Assembly: GCA_018267575.1 (NCBI GenBank)
Contig: JAFDYF010000068.1
Location: 124,001 to 188,000, forward strand
Origin: Bacteroidota bacterium
Lineage (GTDB): Bacteria; Bacteroidota; Bacteroidia; Chitinophagales; Chitinophagaceae
DNA: 64,000 nucleotides
Reading direction: 5' to 3'
The notes beneath the pieces were generated by a model. It was given only the letters and a program-made list of their open reading frames with translations. It ran no database searches and was not told the origin of the DNA. Position numbers and translations under genes: made by a program. This document shows positions 8,658 through 18,194 of the stretch, piece after piece; positions within the stretch are counted from its first letter, which is position 1, and every line of letters begins with the position of its first letter.

Positions 8658-9974
8658 ATGGAATTAGACAAAACAACCTACGACGACCTTGCCATATTTA
8701 TGGGCGAGGAAGACGCTTCCGTTATTAATAAGCTCGATTTTACCAGAACAATCGGTGGAAAAAGTCGCTTATACAGATATTTCCAGCAGCCTTTCAAAAA
8801 TATAAAGCAAATCAAGGAAACCCAAGATATCCTTTCGCTCATCCTTAAGTACGAAGAGGGATGGGCAAGTTCCATTACCAACGGAACCGTGATGGTGATT
8901 GAAAAATTCTACGAGACGGCATTGGATGTCGTGCCTTCAAGTTCGGATATCGTGAATGCCCATATCTTTAAATTATTGCATGGTCCTGATTATTCCATGA
9001 TCAAGTATTCAGTGACTCATTTTGCAGATTTTGTAAGAGGGATGCATGCACTCACTGAACTATTGGGAGATCCTCAATGCCCGGCAATGCTCGGTTCCTT
9101 GCTCCGACGAACCACTTTTTTATTAAGTAACAATCATATCCAATCGCTCATTACTACCCAACCAGGCACTCGGTTTTCCCCCTCCCAAGTGGTGTATTAT
9201 GGGTTTTACCTGCAAAACCATTTCAAGAACTATGCAAAGGAACTAATCGATATTTATGGTCGTATAGATGCTTGGTATTCCATGGCCATGGCCACCAAAC
9301 ATTATCAATTTGCGATGCCTGATTTTGTTGAAACTACCAATCCATTTTTAAAAGCCAGCGACCTTTACCATATTTTATTGCCCACCCCAGTTTCGTACCA
9401 AGTGCAGTTGAACCAACAGCAAAATTTTTTCTTTCTTACCGGAGCCAATATGGCCGGCAAAAGCACTTTTATCAAAGCGGTTGGCACGGCGGTATTCCTG
9501 GCCCATCTAGGTATGGGAGTGCCTGCTAGTCAAATGGAGCTTAGTCTGTTCAATGGCATACTCAGCAATATCAATGTGGTCGATAATATTACCAAGGGGG
9601 AAAGCTATTTCTTCAACGAAGTGCAGCGGATAAAAAATACCATAGTAAAAATAAACAACAGTGATAAGTGGCTGGTGCTGATCGATGAGCTTTTCAAAGG
9701 CACCAATATCCAGGATGCGATGAAGTGTTCTTCCACCGTTATTGAAGGGCTTATCAAAATCAAAACTTCCGTGTTCATCCTATCCACCCATTTGTATGAA
9801 ATTGCGGATGACCTAAAGCAATACCCGAATATCGCATTCAAATATTTTGAAACCACGGTTGAAAATGATGCACTTCGTTTTAGCTACCAGTTGAAAGATG
9901 GGGTCAGTAATGACCGGCTGGGTTACCTGATACTAAGGAGAGAGAAAGTAGTAGAGATGCTGGAACGTTTATAA
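8658..9974 (+). CDS. MutS-related ATPase lacking the mismatch-recognition domain
   Basis: 438 residues, about half a true MutS. Residues 1-240 are helical and resemble the MutS core/lever domain. The C-terminus is a MutS domain V ATPase with Walker A TGANMAGKSTF (261-271), the MutS-specific stretch FFNEVQRIKNT, Walker B WLVLIDELFKGTN and a final STHLYEIADDL. The N-terminal mismatch-recognition domain and the MutS2 Smr nuclease tail are both absent, so classical mismatch repair is unlikely. Such short MutS-like proteins are frequent in Bacteroidota and their role is unknown to me. Probably co-transcribed with pyrC. Confidence 0.8.
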   Translation: MELDKTTYDDLAIFMGEEDASVINKLDFTRTIGGKSRLYRYFQQPFKNIKQIKETQDILSLILKYEEGWASSITNGTVMVIEKFYETALDVVPSSSDIVNAHIFKLLHGPDYSMIKYSVTHFADFVRGMHALTELLGDPQCPAMLGSLLRRTTFLLSNNHIQSLITTQPGTRFSPSQVVYYGFYLQNHFKNYAKELIDIYGRIDAWYSMAMATKHYQFAMPDFVETTNPFLKASDLYHILLPTPVSYQVQLNQQQNFFFLTGANMAGKSTFIKAVGTAVFLAHLGMGVPASQMELSLFNGILSNINVVDNITKGESYFFNEVQRIKNTIVKINNSDKWLVLIDELFKGTNIQDAMKCSSTVIEGLIKIKTSVFILSTHLYEIADDLKQYPNIAFKYFETTVENDALRFSYQLKDGVSNDRLGYLILRREKVVEMLERL

Positions 9975-9996
9975 GAATACCAATAAACCTTTATAG

Positions 9997-10032
9997 GAGC
10001 AAATGCAGAAGAAATAACTTCTGCATTTGCTC
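9997..10032. terminator. 15-bp-stem hairpin between convergent genes
   Basis: A perfect 15-bp inverted repeat, GAGCAAATGCAGAAG then a 6-nt loop AAATAA then CTTCTGCATTTGCTC. It lies 22 bp after the MutS-like stop and 6 bp before the stop of the convergent LolA-like gene. There is no strong U-run on either side, but position and stability fit a bidirectional terminator. Confidence 0.65.
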
Positions 10033-10038
10033 AAAGAA

Positions 10039-10764
10039 CTAATTTGAAGGCATTGAAAAAATTTTTGGATCTATGTCCTTGTTGATATCAACTTTGTTAT
10101 AGCTGATGGTAATGTCGATCCCACCATTGGAAGTCTGAGTTGTGTATGGAAGGGTATAACCGAAATCTGTTTTTTTATAATCCGAAAAAGAAGAAATATT
10201 GGTGATATCCGTACCCTTCACCTGTGCTTTTACCACCGTTTGCAATATATAATAAGAGGTAGGATCGATAAAATAGGTAGCGTCTGTGCCATTAGCATCA
10301 GTCAATTTTATTTTATAGGCACTTACCCCTTTGAGATCTTCGCGTCCAGCATATTCAGCTTTATAGCCTTTGTCTTTGTAGCCCACTAATGGCCCACCGA
10401 TAAACAAAGTTGTTTTTGACATTTTCACCTGATCGGCAGGAATTGCTTGTGGCGTTGTTTGGCCCATCATTGGGTTCAGCATCCATCCACCGGTATCGGT
10501 AATGCATGTGATGATATCGCTTCCATTCACATTGGTAGATGATTTAAACGCCTTACCATTCAAAATAGAAACCGTAACAGGGAAATCGGAACCCATGGCA
10601 TTTACACTGCCCTCGATGGATATGGTTTTGATTTTGGCTAACAGTTCGCTGCCACCAATGGCATTTACATGCTTGCTAATAATATCATCTGCAGTTTGGG
10701 CATGGGAAACTGCAAAAGCAGATATTAGAATAAAACTAAAAAAGGCGGTTTTGATGATTTTCAT
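10039..10764 (-). CDS. exported LolA-like protein
   Basis: 241 residues with a clear signal peptide ([24 protein letters not shown]). The mature part ([25 protein letters not shown]) is typical of outer-membrane lipoprotein-sorting-like proteins of the LolA/LppX superfamily in Bacteroidota, and the later [14 protein letters not shown] segment fits the same fold. The likely location is the periplasm or outer membrane; carrying a lipid or lipoprotein is only an inference. Transcribed alone, divergent from adenine deaminase. Confidence 0.65.
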   Translation of the reverse strand: MKIIKTAFFSFILISAFAVSHAQTADDIISKHVNAIGGSELLAKIKTISIEGSVNAMGSDFPVTVSILNGKAFKSSTNVNGSDIITCITDTGGWMLNPMMGQTTPQAIPADQVKMSKTTLFIGGPLVGYKDKGYKAEYAGREDLKGVSAYKIKLTDANGTDATYFIDPTSYYILQTVVKAQVKGTDITNISSFSDYKKTDFGYTLPYTTQTSNGGIDITISYNKVDINKDIDPKIFSMPSN

Positions 10765-10905
10765 TTTTTTAAAATTTGATTGTGATGGCCTGGTTAACGC
10801 ATAAATCTAAAACTAGTTTTTGTTTTCCCATATTTATTTATCATTATTGAATAAACTTCAAAAACGGGGTACTAACCCCAACCTATATTTGATTATTTTC
10901 GAGGA

Positions 10906-12570
10906 ATGAAACCCATGGCAATACAATCAGTTAAAGGTAATATGCTAGATCTATTCTCGGAAAGAATTTATCCAGCCGAAATAATTATTGAAAATGGCAA
11001 AATAGTATCCATAAACGCTTTGCCGGAAAGCGAGCCACCCCTCTCCCATTATATTCTGCCCGGTTTTATAGATGCACATGTGCATATCGAAAGCTCCATG
11101 TTGGTACCTTCTGAATTTGCCCGATTGGCCGTTGTGCATGGAACCGTGGCCACCGTAAGTGACCCTCATGAAATAGCCAATGTTTGCGGTCCGGAGGGAG
11201 TGGAATTTATGATCGAGAACGGGAAAACGGTTCCCTTCAAATTCAATTTTGGTGCACCTAGCTGTGTGCCTGCCACCCAGTTTGAAACGGCTGGTGCCAG
11301 CATGGATGCAAAAGCGGTAACAGCCCTGCTACAAAGAAAAGAAATCAAATATCTGAGCGAGATGATGAATTTTCCGGGGGTGCTGCACCATGACCAAGAG
11401 GTAATGGAAAAAATAAAATCCTCCCAAGCGTTTGATAAACCCGTGGATGGGCACGCCCCGGGTTTGAGAGGTGAGTTGGCAAAAAAATATATTGATGCGG
11501 GTATCAGTACCGACCATGAATGCTTTACAAAGGAAGAAGCGCTCGACAAACTTGGGTTTGGGATGAAAATCATTATCAGGGAAGGCAGTGCTGCAAAAAA
11601 TTTTGAAGCATTGATTGATCTGCTGAATGATTATCCAAATGATATCATGTTCTGCAGCGATGACAAACATCCTGATAGCCTGGTAGCGGGACATATCAAC
11701 CAGCTTTGCGCTAGAGCCGTTTCAAAGGGGATAAATATTTTTAAGATATTGAAAGCTGCTTGCCTAAATCCGGTGCTGCATTATAAATTGGATGTGGGCC
11801 TACTCCGCGAAAACGATTTTGCTGATTTTATTGTGGTCAAAAATTTGCAAGACTTTGAGGTAATACAAACCTATATCAACGGCGAACTGGTTGCCGAAAA
11901 TGGGCAGTCGAAAATAGAAAGCAAAAAATCCCCCATTATCAACCGATTTAACTGTGACACAAAAGCGGTTACTGATTTCCGTTATTTATTGAACAAATGG
12001 GGCGAAGAAGAAAATCTGGAACAGGTTTATGTAATAGAGGCCTTGGACGGCCAACTGATCACAAACAAACTAACCTACCCCATCAACTTGGTCCATTCAG
12101 GAAATGGTTTACTGGAAAGCAACATTGAAAACGATATCCTGAAAATGGTGGTCGTAAACCGATACCATCCTGCACCGATTGCCAAATCCTTTATCAAAAA
12201 CTTTGGGCTTAGAAAAGGAGCGATTGCATCATCGGTGGCTCATGACAGTCATAATATTGTAGCGGTGGGAGTAGATGACGAAAGTCTTTGCCAAGCCATT
12301 AACCTGATTATTTCTGAGCAGGGTGGAATCAGTTGCGTGAATGGGGATGAAGAAATGCTTTTACCCCTTCCCGTTGGGGGGTTAATGGCTATTGAAGATG
12401 GCTATGCGATTGCCAATAAATATACTGCTATTGATGCCATGGCAAAGAAGCTTGGCTCCAGCTTATCCGCCCCTTTTATGACCCTTTCATTTATGGCACT
12501 ACTGGTCATCCCGCATTTAAAATTGAGTGACCTAGGCCTATTTGATGGGGATGATTTTAATCTGTTATAA
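10906..12570 (+). CDS. ade: adenine deaminase
   Basis: 554 residues, full length for bacterial Ade (amidohydrolase superfamily), which converts adenine to hypoxanthine and ammonia in purine salvage. Metal and catalytic signatures: the N-terminal [14 protein letters not shown], the [11 protein letters not shown] segment, [15 protein letters not shown] and [11 protein letters not shown]. The C-terminal adenine-deaminase domain carries [13 protein letters not shown]. The first ATG follows a CGAGGA-like ribosome-binding site; a second ATG lies three codons downstream. Confidence 0.92.
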   Translation: MKPMAIQSVKGNMLDLFSERIYPAEIIIENGKIVSINALPESEPPLSHYILPGFIDAHVHIESSMLVPSEFARLAVVHGTVATVSDPHEIANVCGPEGVEFMIENGKTVPFKFNFGAPSCVPATQFETAGASMDAKAVTALLQRKEIKYLSEMMNFPGVLHHDQEVMEKIKSSQAFDKPVDGHAPGLRGELAKKYIDAGISTDHECFTKEEALDKLGFGMKIIIREGSAAKNFEALIDLLNDYPNDIMFCSDDKHPDSLVAGHINQLCARAVSKGINIFKILKAACLNPVLHYKLDVGLLRENDFADFIVVKNLQDFEVIQTYINGELVAENGQSKIESKKSPIINRFNCDTKAVTDFRYLLNKWGEEENLEQVYVIEALDGQLITNKLTYPINLVHSGNGLLESNIENDILKMVVVNRYHPAPIAKSFIKNFGLRKGAIASSVAHDSHNIVAVGVDDESLCQAINLIISEQGGISCVNGDEEMLLPLPVGGLMAIEDGYAIANKYTAIDAMAKKLGSSLSAPFMTLSFMALLVIPHLKLSDLGLFDGDDFNLL

Positions 12571-12682
12571 GGATTGGGTTCTTGTTCAATTAGTTCTTCC
12601 TTTTCACCGACCAAACAAGGGGCTTTACCGTCCCAAGAGGGGCAATTGCCTAAATGTGTTTTCCCCGCATATTTAACAACGT

Positions 12683-12690
12683 TAGTTTTG
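12683..12690 (+). promoter_or_regulatory. possible Bacteroidota -7 promoter element
   Basis: TAGTTTTG fits the Bacteroidota -7 consensus TAnnTTTG and lies 18 bp before the ATG of the LiaF-like gene. No convincing -33 TTG sits at the expected distance, and the implied leader is short, so this is tentative. Confidence 0.3.
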
Positions 12691-12708
12691 GTATATAAAA
12701 TTGAAAAT

Positions 12709-13482
12709 ATGAACGAACAAGATCAAAACAACGACTTCAACCACAGCAGACACAATGGTCGCATATTTGCAGGACTCTTCTTACTATTTGTTGGAGGCTT
12801 ATTTATCCTCAGGGAAATGTCCTTCCCGTTTTTCCCTTACTGGCTTTTTACCTGGCCAATGATTTTGATTGCAATCGGTATCTATACTGGCTTCAAGCAT
12901 CAGTTCCGAAATACTAGTTGGATTATATTGATAGGGATAGGCAGTTTCTTTTTGCTGGACGAAATGGACCTGGGCATCAACCTACATCGCTTTATTGTTC
13001 CAGCAATCATCATTGGGGTTGGGCTTACACTGATTTTTCGCCCCAGACGAAATTACGCCTGGTCGGGTGATCGTTTCCGTGAGCGCCTCAAAACCGGGTT
13101 GGGATCAAATACCTATCCCCCAAAATTTGCGGCCAGTTCATCTTCAGAAGATTTTTTTGATTCCACTTCTATATTTAGTGGCACAAAAAAAGTGATCCTA
13201 ACAAAAAATCTTCAGGGCGGTGATATTACCTGCGTATTCGGCGGCTGTGAAATAGACCTTTCGCAAGCAGATATACAGCAGTCCGCAGTGATTGATCTGA
13301 ATTTTATTTTCGGTGGCGGGAAAATTGTGGTGCCTTCCGACTGGCTCATCCGGTTAGATATCACACCTATTTTTGGGGGCATTGAAGATAAAAGGAGACA
13401 GCCACTTACCAATAACCCAAACAAAGTGCTGATCATTAAAGGCACTTGCTTTTTCGGCGGGTTGGAAATAAAAAATTACTAA
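12709..13482 (+). CDS. LiaF-like membrane protein (envelope stress)
   Basis: 257 residues from the Met of MNEQDQNND, which follows an AT-rich leader; a longer frame upstream reads through spacer sequence. The N-terminal half has four hydrophobic helices (segments FAGLFLLFVGGLFIL, WLFTWPMILIAIGIY, WIILIGIGSFFLL, FIVPAIIIGVGLTL). After a linker comes a C-terminal beta-rich domain with repeated FGG motifs (CVFGGCEID, FIFGGGKI, PIFGGIED, FFGGLEIK), the cell-wall-active-antibiotics-response domain seen in LiaF/VraT. It heads an operon with DUF4288, LytS-type and LytTR genes, so a role in sensing or modulating envelope stress is a reasonable inference. Confidence 0.78.
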   Translation: MNEQDQNNDFNHSRHNGRIFAGLFLLFVGGLFILREMSFPFFPYWLFTWPMILIAIGIYTGFKHQFRNTSWIILIGIGSFFLLDEMDLGINLHRFIVPAIIIGVGLTLIFRPRRNYAWSGDRFRERLKTGLGSNTYPPKFAASSSSEDFFDSTSIFSGTKKVILTKNLQGGDITCVFGGCEIDLSQADIQQSAVIDLNFIFGGGKIVVPSDWLIRLDITPIFGGIEDKRRQPLTNNPNKVLIIKGTCFFGGLEIKNY

Positions 13483-13550
13483 ATGGCTTAAACTCCGAAA
13501 CCATAAGCCATCATCAAACAGCATTTAATAGTATCACTAACAATTATTTT

Positions 13551-13910
13551 ATGAACTGGTATCTTGCAAAAATGGTTTACCAAATCATTTGTGGGGATGG
13601 GAGCCATACCCCACAATTTGATGAGCAACTGCGACTGATTTTTGCCCATGATGAATTCCATGCTTTCCAGAAGGCCCAACTGATTGGGGAAAGGGAGCAG
13701 GACCTTTTTTTGAATGCCGTGCAAAAACCAGTGAAATGGAAATTTATTGATGTGAGTGAATTGCATAAATTAGATGACCTGATTGATGGGGCAGAAATGT
13801 ATTCAAAAATCTGTGAGGAAGAAGATGCTGAAGCATTCATTGGCCTTACCCATTCAAGGGCAGCACATATTCTAGAGAGCAGCATGAACAAATCACTGTA
13901 TTTAAATTAA
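13551..13910 (+). CDS. DUF4288 domain protein
   Basis: 119 residues from the ATG of MNWYLAKMVYQIICG. A longer frame starting at 13446 overlaps the LiaF-like gene and is not family-like. The segment FDEQLRLIFAHDEFHAFQKA and the WKFIDV stretch match my memory of DUF4288, small soluble proteins of unknown function. It is 68 bp after the LiaF-like gene and 4 bp before the histidine kinase, so it is almost certainly in the same operon. Confidence 0.7.
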   Translation: MNWYLAKMVYQIICGDGSHTPQFDEQLRLIFAHDEFHAFQKAQLIGEREQDLFLNAVQKPVKWKFIDVSELHKLDDLIDGAEMYSKICEEEDAEAFIGLTHSRAAHILESSMNKSLYLN

Positions 13911-13914
13911 GGCT

Positions 13915-14976
13915 TTGTCATATACTATTTTATCAAACAAAAGATTTGCAATTGTTTTTGGCACCTGGTGGTTCATCTGGGTGGAAATGCATTTCATTGT
14001 TTTGAAAAATTATGGCATCCCTCTGATGGAGGCCTTATCCGATAGCTTGATAAGTAATATACTGCTTGCTGCTTTTTGCCTGCTCATCATCAATAATATG
14101 CGCTATTACCTTCCACGCAAGGAAAAATATTGGTATGTACTGGCAATCAGTTTTGGTATGAGTGCGGTATGGCTGCTCTTGGTACGATTGATATTGTGGG
14201 GGCTTTTCAGAAATGATACAGCATATCTAACCATGCTTAGCAGTTCCTCCACCGTGCGATATGGTATTGCCTTTCTGATGCTGGGTTGTATGTCTACTCT
14301 AAGCCTGCTTTGGTTCACTCAAAAAGAGCAAAAAGAAATGGACGAACGAAAAATGGAAGCGGAAAAATTAGCAAAAGATGCCGAGCTCTTTAAATTAAGA
14401 CAACAATTGCAACCGCATTTTTTGTTCAATAGCTTGAACTCGATCAGTGCGCTGGTAACCAGCCAACCCGAACATGCCAGGGAAATGATTTATCAATTAT
14501 CTGATTTTTTGCGCGGCACGCTTAAAAAAGAAGAACAGCAGATGGTAAATCTCGAGGAGGAAATGCAATACCTTGAGTTATATCTGGATATTGAAAAAGT
14601 TCGTTTCGGGCATCGGCTCTCCACCATGCTTCAATGCGAAGACCATTGCAAAACCATGAAACTACCACCCTTATTGTTACAGCCCTTGGTTGAGAATGCC
14701 ATTAAATTTGGTTTGTATGATACTACTGAAGATATCCTTATCAGGATAGTAGCCAGTAGCGAAAACAATTTTCTAGAAGTGAGGGTAGAAAATCCCTTTG
14801 ACCCCGAAACTTCATCACCTAGAAAAGGGGCTGGCTTTGGGCTAAGCTCGGTACAAAGAAGATTGTATCTGTTGTTTGCTAGAAATGACCTGCTTGAAAC
14901 AAAAGCAGAAAACAACGTATTCATCACGATAGTGAGGATACCTCAGGAAGTTATCATAGAGGAAAAAAGGAATTAG
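13915..14976 (+). CDS. LytS/YehU-type sensor histidine kinase
   Basis: 353 residues starting at TTG, 4 bp after the DUF4288 stop. A TAAGG sequence just upstream can act as ribosome-binding site, and no ATG lies upstream in frame. Four transmembrane helices fill about residues 10-135, with no extracellular sensor domain. A short coiled coil precedes the His_kinase (PF06580-type) domain, with phospho-acceptor H168 in QLQPHFLFNSLNS. The GHKL ATPase follows, with N-box LVENAIKFGL and G-box KGAGFGLSSVQRRL. It should phosphorylate the LytTR regulator encoded 102 bp downstream. Confidence 0.88.
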   Translation: MSYTILSNKRFAIVFGTWWFIWVEMHFIVLKNYGIPLMEALSDSLISNILLAAFCLLIINNMRYYLPRKEKYWYVLAISFGMSAVWLLLVRLILWGLFRNDTAYLTMLSSSSTVRYGIAFLMLGCMSTLSLLWFTQKEQKEMDERKMEAEKLAKDAELFKLRQQLQPHFLFNSLNSISALVTSQPEHAREMIYQLSDFLRGTLKKEEQQMVNLEEEMQYLELYLDIEKVRFGHRLSTMLQCEDHCKTMKLPPLLLQPLVENAIKFGLYDTTEDILIRIVASSENNFLEVRVENPFDPETSSPRKGAGFGLSSVQRRLYLLFARNDLLETKAENNVFITIVRIPQEVIIEEKRN

Positions 14977-15078
14977 TTATATTGATAAATAAGGGGCAAG
15001 TCTTCATATCAAAAAAGTTTTATAACCGCAAATGACAGAGTGGCCCTCATAAAAAAAAGTTATCATTAAAATTGCAAA

Positions 15079-15819
15079 ATGAAAGCATTGATCATTGATG
15101 ATGAGCCATTGGCAAGGTCGATCGTAAAAGAATTCCTGCAAAGCTACCCCAATATTGAAATTGCGGAAGAATGCAGTGATGGGTTTGAAGGAGTAAAAGC
15201 CATTCAGCAACATCAACCGGATATTATTTTTCTGGATATCCAAATGCCAAAAATAAATGGTTTTGAAATGTTGGAGATCATCGACAACCCACCAGCTACC
15301 ATTTTCACTACCGCATTTGACGAATATGCCATCAAAGCATTCGAGAGCCATGCCGTTGACTATTTATTAAAACCTTTTAGCAAAGCACGATTTGACAAGG
15401 CTATGCAGAAATGGCTCGGTCAAATCAATATGGTTCAACAAAAAAACAATACCCAGTCATTATTGGAGAGTGTTGCACAGTCGCCTGCACAAAGCCAGCG
15501 TGTGGTGGTGAAGACCGCAGGGAGAATAAAAATTATTCCAGTTGAAGATATCCATTATTTAGAAGCCTCCGATGATTATGTAAAACTCCATACGAAGGAA
15601 GGAAGCTTTTTAAAAAACAGGACAATGGGTTATTTTGAACAAATGCTGGATGCCAACCTATTTACAAGAACCCACCGCAGCTTTATGGTAAACCTGCAAC
15701 AGATTACCCGCATTGAACCTTATGAAAAAGAAAGTTATCTGGCAATACTGAAAACAGGCGCTCAGGTACCGGTGAGCAGAACCGGTTACACAAAATTAAA
15801 ACAAGTGCTGGGGCTTTAA
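15079..15819 (+). CDS. LytTR-family response regulator
   Basis: 246 residues. The receiver domain (1-115) has the acidic pair in IIDDEP, phospho-acceptor D53 in FLDIQMPK, T78 in FTTAF and K98 in LLKPF. A C-terminal LytTR DNA-binding domain (about 145-245) carries the segments IHYLEASDDYVKLHT, FTRTHRSFMVNL and VPVSRTGYTKLK. This is the partner of the upstream LytS-type kinase; its targets are unknown, but autocontrol of the LiaF-like operon is plausible. Confidence 0.9.
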   Translation: MKALIIDDEPLARSIVKEFLQSYPNIEIAEECSDGFEGVKAIQQHQPDIIFLDIQMPKINGFEMLEIIDNPPATIFTTAFDEYAIKAFESHAVDYLLKPFSKARFDKAMQKWLGQINMVQQKNNTQSLLESVAQSPAQSQRVVVKTAGRIKIIPVEDIHYLEASDDYVKLHTKEGSFLKNRTMGYFEQMLDANLFTRTHRSFMVNLQQITRIEPYEKESYLAILKTGAQVPVSRTGYTKLKQVLGL

Positions 15820-16099
15820 TATTTTTATCAAGAGGAGGTTTGTAATGTGTGAAACCAAATCAAACCTAATACTGTATTTCCAATCTGTACATTATTCATT
15901 TCACATAAAGCAAACTACGTTTCATCAAATACACAATCAATATTTTAATAAGATGACAAAAACTCCGTTGTACATCGGTTGATTTTATTAATCGCTAGCT
16001 TAAAAGTGAACACGCTAGTTTCAGCTTAAAATTTTTCAAGGCCATTTAGGCCATTACTATTACGTAGTGCAAACTTCTCATCCAAGTAAATCCATATCT

Positions 16100-18154
16100 A
16101 TGCAAAAATTTTACAAAAGCATTTCAGTAGTATCAATGCTAATTCTTTTTTTATTGGCCAGCATTACACCAAATTGTTCCATTGGGCAAACAATCAGTTC
16201 CTTTTCTCCATTAAGTGGTGCTGTATATAGCTCGGTGACTATTACTGGCACAGGATTCAATGCAACTGCTTCAAATAATATTGTGCATGTGGGTGGGGTA
16301 AAAGCGTCGGTGAGTGCTGCCAGTGCCACTAGCCTTACCATTACCATACCCTCAGGCACTCCCAGCACAGCTTCTATAAGTGTTGTCAATACAGCCACAA
16401 ACCTTCAAGCAATAGCTCCTAAAATGTTCAATATAACACTTGATGCTGCAGTTGGTTTTACCATTTCTTCAAGCAACTTTTCCACCACCAATACTTTTAC
16501 TTCTACTTTAAATAACAATTCGGGTGGCACGATGCGAAGGGTTGCTGATATAGCGGATATGGATGGCGATGGTAAACCTGATATAGTTAGTGTAGGTCCC
16601 AGTCAGGTTGGTATACTAAGAAATAGCATTACACCAGGGGCGGCATTTTCTTCGGGTTCGTTTGCATCAGTATTTACATTAGCCACACCTGGAAGCTCTT
16701 ATGATATGGCATTGGCCGACATCAATAATGATGGGAAGATTGATATTGTCATTGGCAATTCAAGCTCCGTTTCAATATTCATTAATACTTCGGTTTCTGG
16801 AACATTATCCTTTGCATCTATCCAAACTTTTACTGTAACAGGCCCCAATGTAAAAATTGCTGATATGGATAATGATGGAAAACTTGATATTATTAGTTGT
16901 TCCAGCACCTCAGCCAATACTGCGTACATCCTCAGGAATACAACTACTGGCGGTTCTAATACCTTAAGTTTTGCATCAGCCTTTTCTCTTACTGGTTTTG
17001 GTTCAGCAATGGACTTTTGTGTTGCGGATATGAACAAAGATGGGAAAGAGGATCTAGTAGCGGTCAATGCTTCTAGCATGAACGTTTTTATCAATACAAG
17101 TACCAGCGGTTCGCTTTCTTTCAATGCCGCTGTAAATGTTACGGGCAGTTTTTCCGGTGCTAGCTATAGCGTAATGTCTGTTCAAGCTGGCGATCTGGAT
17201 AATGATGGAGATCTGGATTTGGTTGTCGGAAACAATGGCACCACTACTTCAATTTTGTTTACCAACAATTATAGTTCCGGCGCATTTCTTGCTTCCAGCC
17301 TCAGTGCCTCCAATTTTACCGTGGGCGGTGGCGGGCAATTTTCTGACATCATTGAACTAAAGGATTTGGATGGGGATGGAAGGCCTGAAATCATCATGGA
17401 AAACAGTAATAGTGCCAACATTTTTATATTGCAAAACCAATATACTTCCGGTTCTTTGAGTAGTGCAAACTTTGGGGCACAAGTTACCATAAGCGCATCA
17501 ACTCCACAGTCGGTGGTATCTAGTGACCTGAATCAAGATGGAAAACCCGATTTAATCAATGCGCAATATTTTTCTTCGAATATTGTAGTCTATAGCAATA
17601 CAAGCTCACTGAGTGTTTTACCGATCAATTTCATCAGCTTTACGGGCAATAGTAGCACAGAAGGAAATAAACTAAACTGGACGATAAGCAACTGCTTAGG
17701 GCCCGTTACTTATCAGATAGAAAAGAGCAAAGATGCTATCGAGTATAATACAATTGGAACATTACGTGGTAATGCAGACTGTTCCGGTAGCTCCTCGTAC
17801 AGTTATTTGGACGCCAATACATCATCCGGAATAAGCTATTATAGAATTAAAGAAATAGACCCAGATGGAAATTATGTTCTATCAAAAACAGTAGACATAT
17901 CTTCCCAAGTAAGGCTAAATAATTTTTCCATTTACCCAAATCCGACTGGTGGTATGGTTACCGTTACGGGAGACCCGTCATTTAAGAATGCAACAATTAA
18001 GTTGTTTTCTTCTTCAGGTAACTTACTAAAGGAAATAAATAGTTTTTCGGGAAATGATTGCATGCTATTCCTTTCTGGATATCCTACAGGTGTTTATTAT
18101 TTGCAAATTAACCAGCAGGACAAACAATTCAATACCACTTTGCTCAAACAGTAA
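16100..18154 (+). CDS. secreted FG-GAP/VCBS repeat protein with IPT/TIG domain and T9SS type A tail
   Basis: 684 residues from the Met of MQKFYKSISVVS, which opens a signal peptide ending around CSIG-QT. An IPT/TIG-like domain follows (about 25-110; FSPLSGAVYSSVTITGTGF). Next come at least six FG-GAP/VCBS repeats with calcium-loop motifs such as DMDGDGKPD, DINNDGKID, DMDNDGKLD, DLDNDGDLD, DLDGDGRPE and DLNQDGKPD. The last 80 residues form a T9SS type A sorting domain (FSIYPNPTGGMVTV ... GVYYLQINQ). It should be exported by Sec, then moved across the outer membrane by type IX secretion. The ligand is unknown. Confidence 0.85.
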   Translation: MQKFYKSISVVSMLILFLLASITPNCSIGQTISSFSPLSGAVYSSVTITGTGFNATASNNIVHVGGVKASVSAASATSLTITIPSGTPSTASISVVNTATNLQAIAPKMFNITLDAAVGFTISSSNFSTTNTFTSTLNNNSGGTMRRVADIADMDGDGKPDIVSVGPSQVGILRNSITPGAAFSSGSFASVFTLATPGSSYDMALADINNDGKIDIVIGNSSSVSIFINTSVSGTLSFASIQTFTVTGPNVKIADMDNDGKLDIISCSSTSANTAYILRNTTTGGSNTLSFASAFSLTGFGSAMDFCVADMNKDGKEDLVAVNASSMNVFINTSTSGSLSFNAAVNVTGSFSGASYSVMSVQAGDLDNDGDLDLVVGNNGTTTSILFTNNYSSGAFLASSLSASNFTVGGGGQFSDIIELKDLDGDGRPEIIMENSNSANIFILQNQYTSGSLSSANFGAQVTISASTPQSVVSSDLNQDGKPDLINAQYFSSNIVVYSNTSSLSVLPINFISFTGNSSTEGNKLNWTISNCLGPVTYQIEKSKDAIEYNTIGTLRGNADCSGSSSYSYLDANTSSGISYYRIKEIDPDGNYVLSKTVDISSQVRLNNFSIYPNPTGGMVTVTGDPSFKNATIKLFSSSGNLLKEINSFSGNDCMLFLSGYPTGVYYLQINQQDKQFNTTLLKQ

Positions 18155-18194
18155 CCAAAGTATATTTATAGCAATGGGTTAATTTTTTAAAAAA

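Noticed and set aside
18155..18194. Terminator between the FG-GAP and DUF748 genes
   Set aside because: GCAATG/CATTGC arms and an A/T run are present, but the inner part does not pair well enough to support a call.
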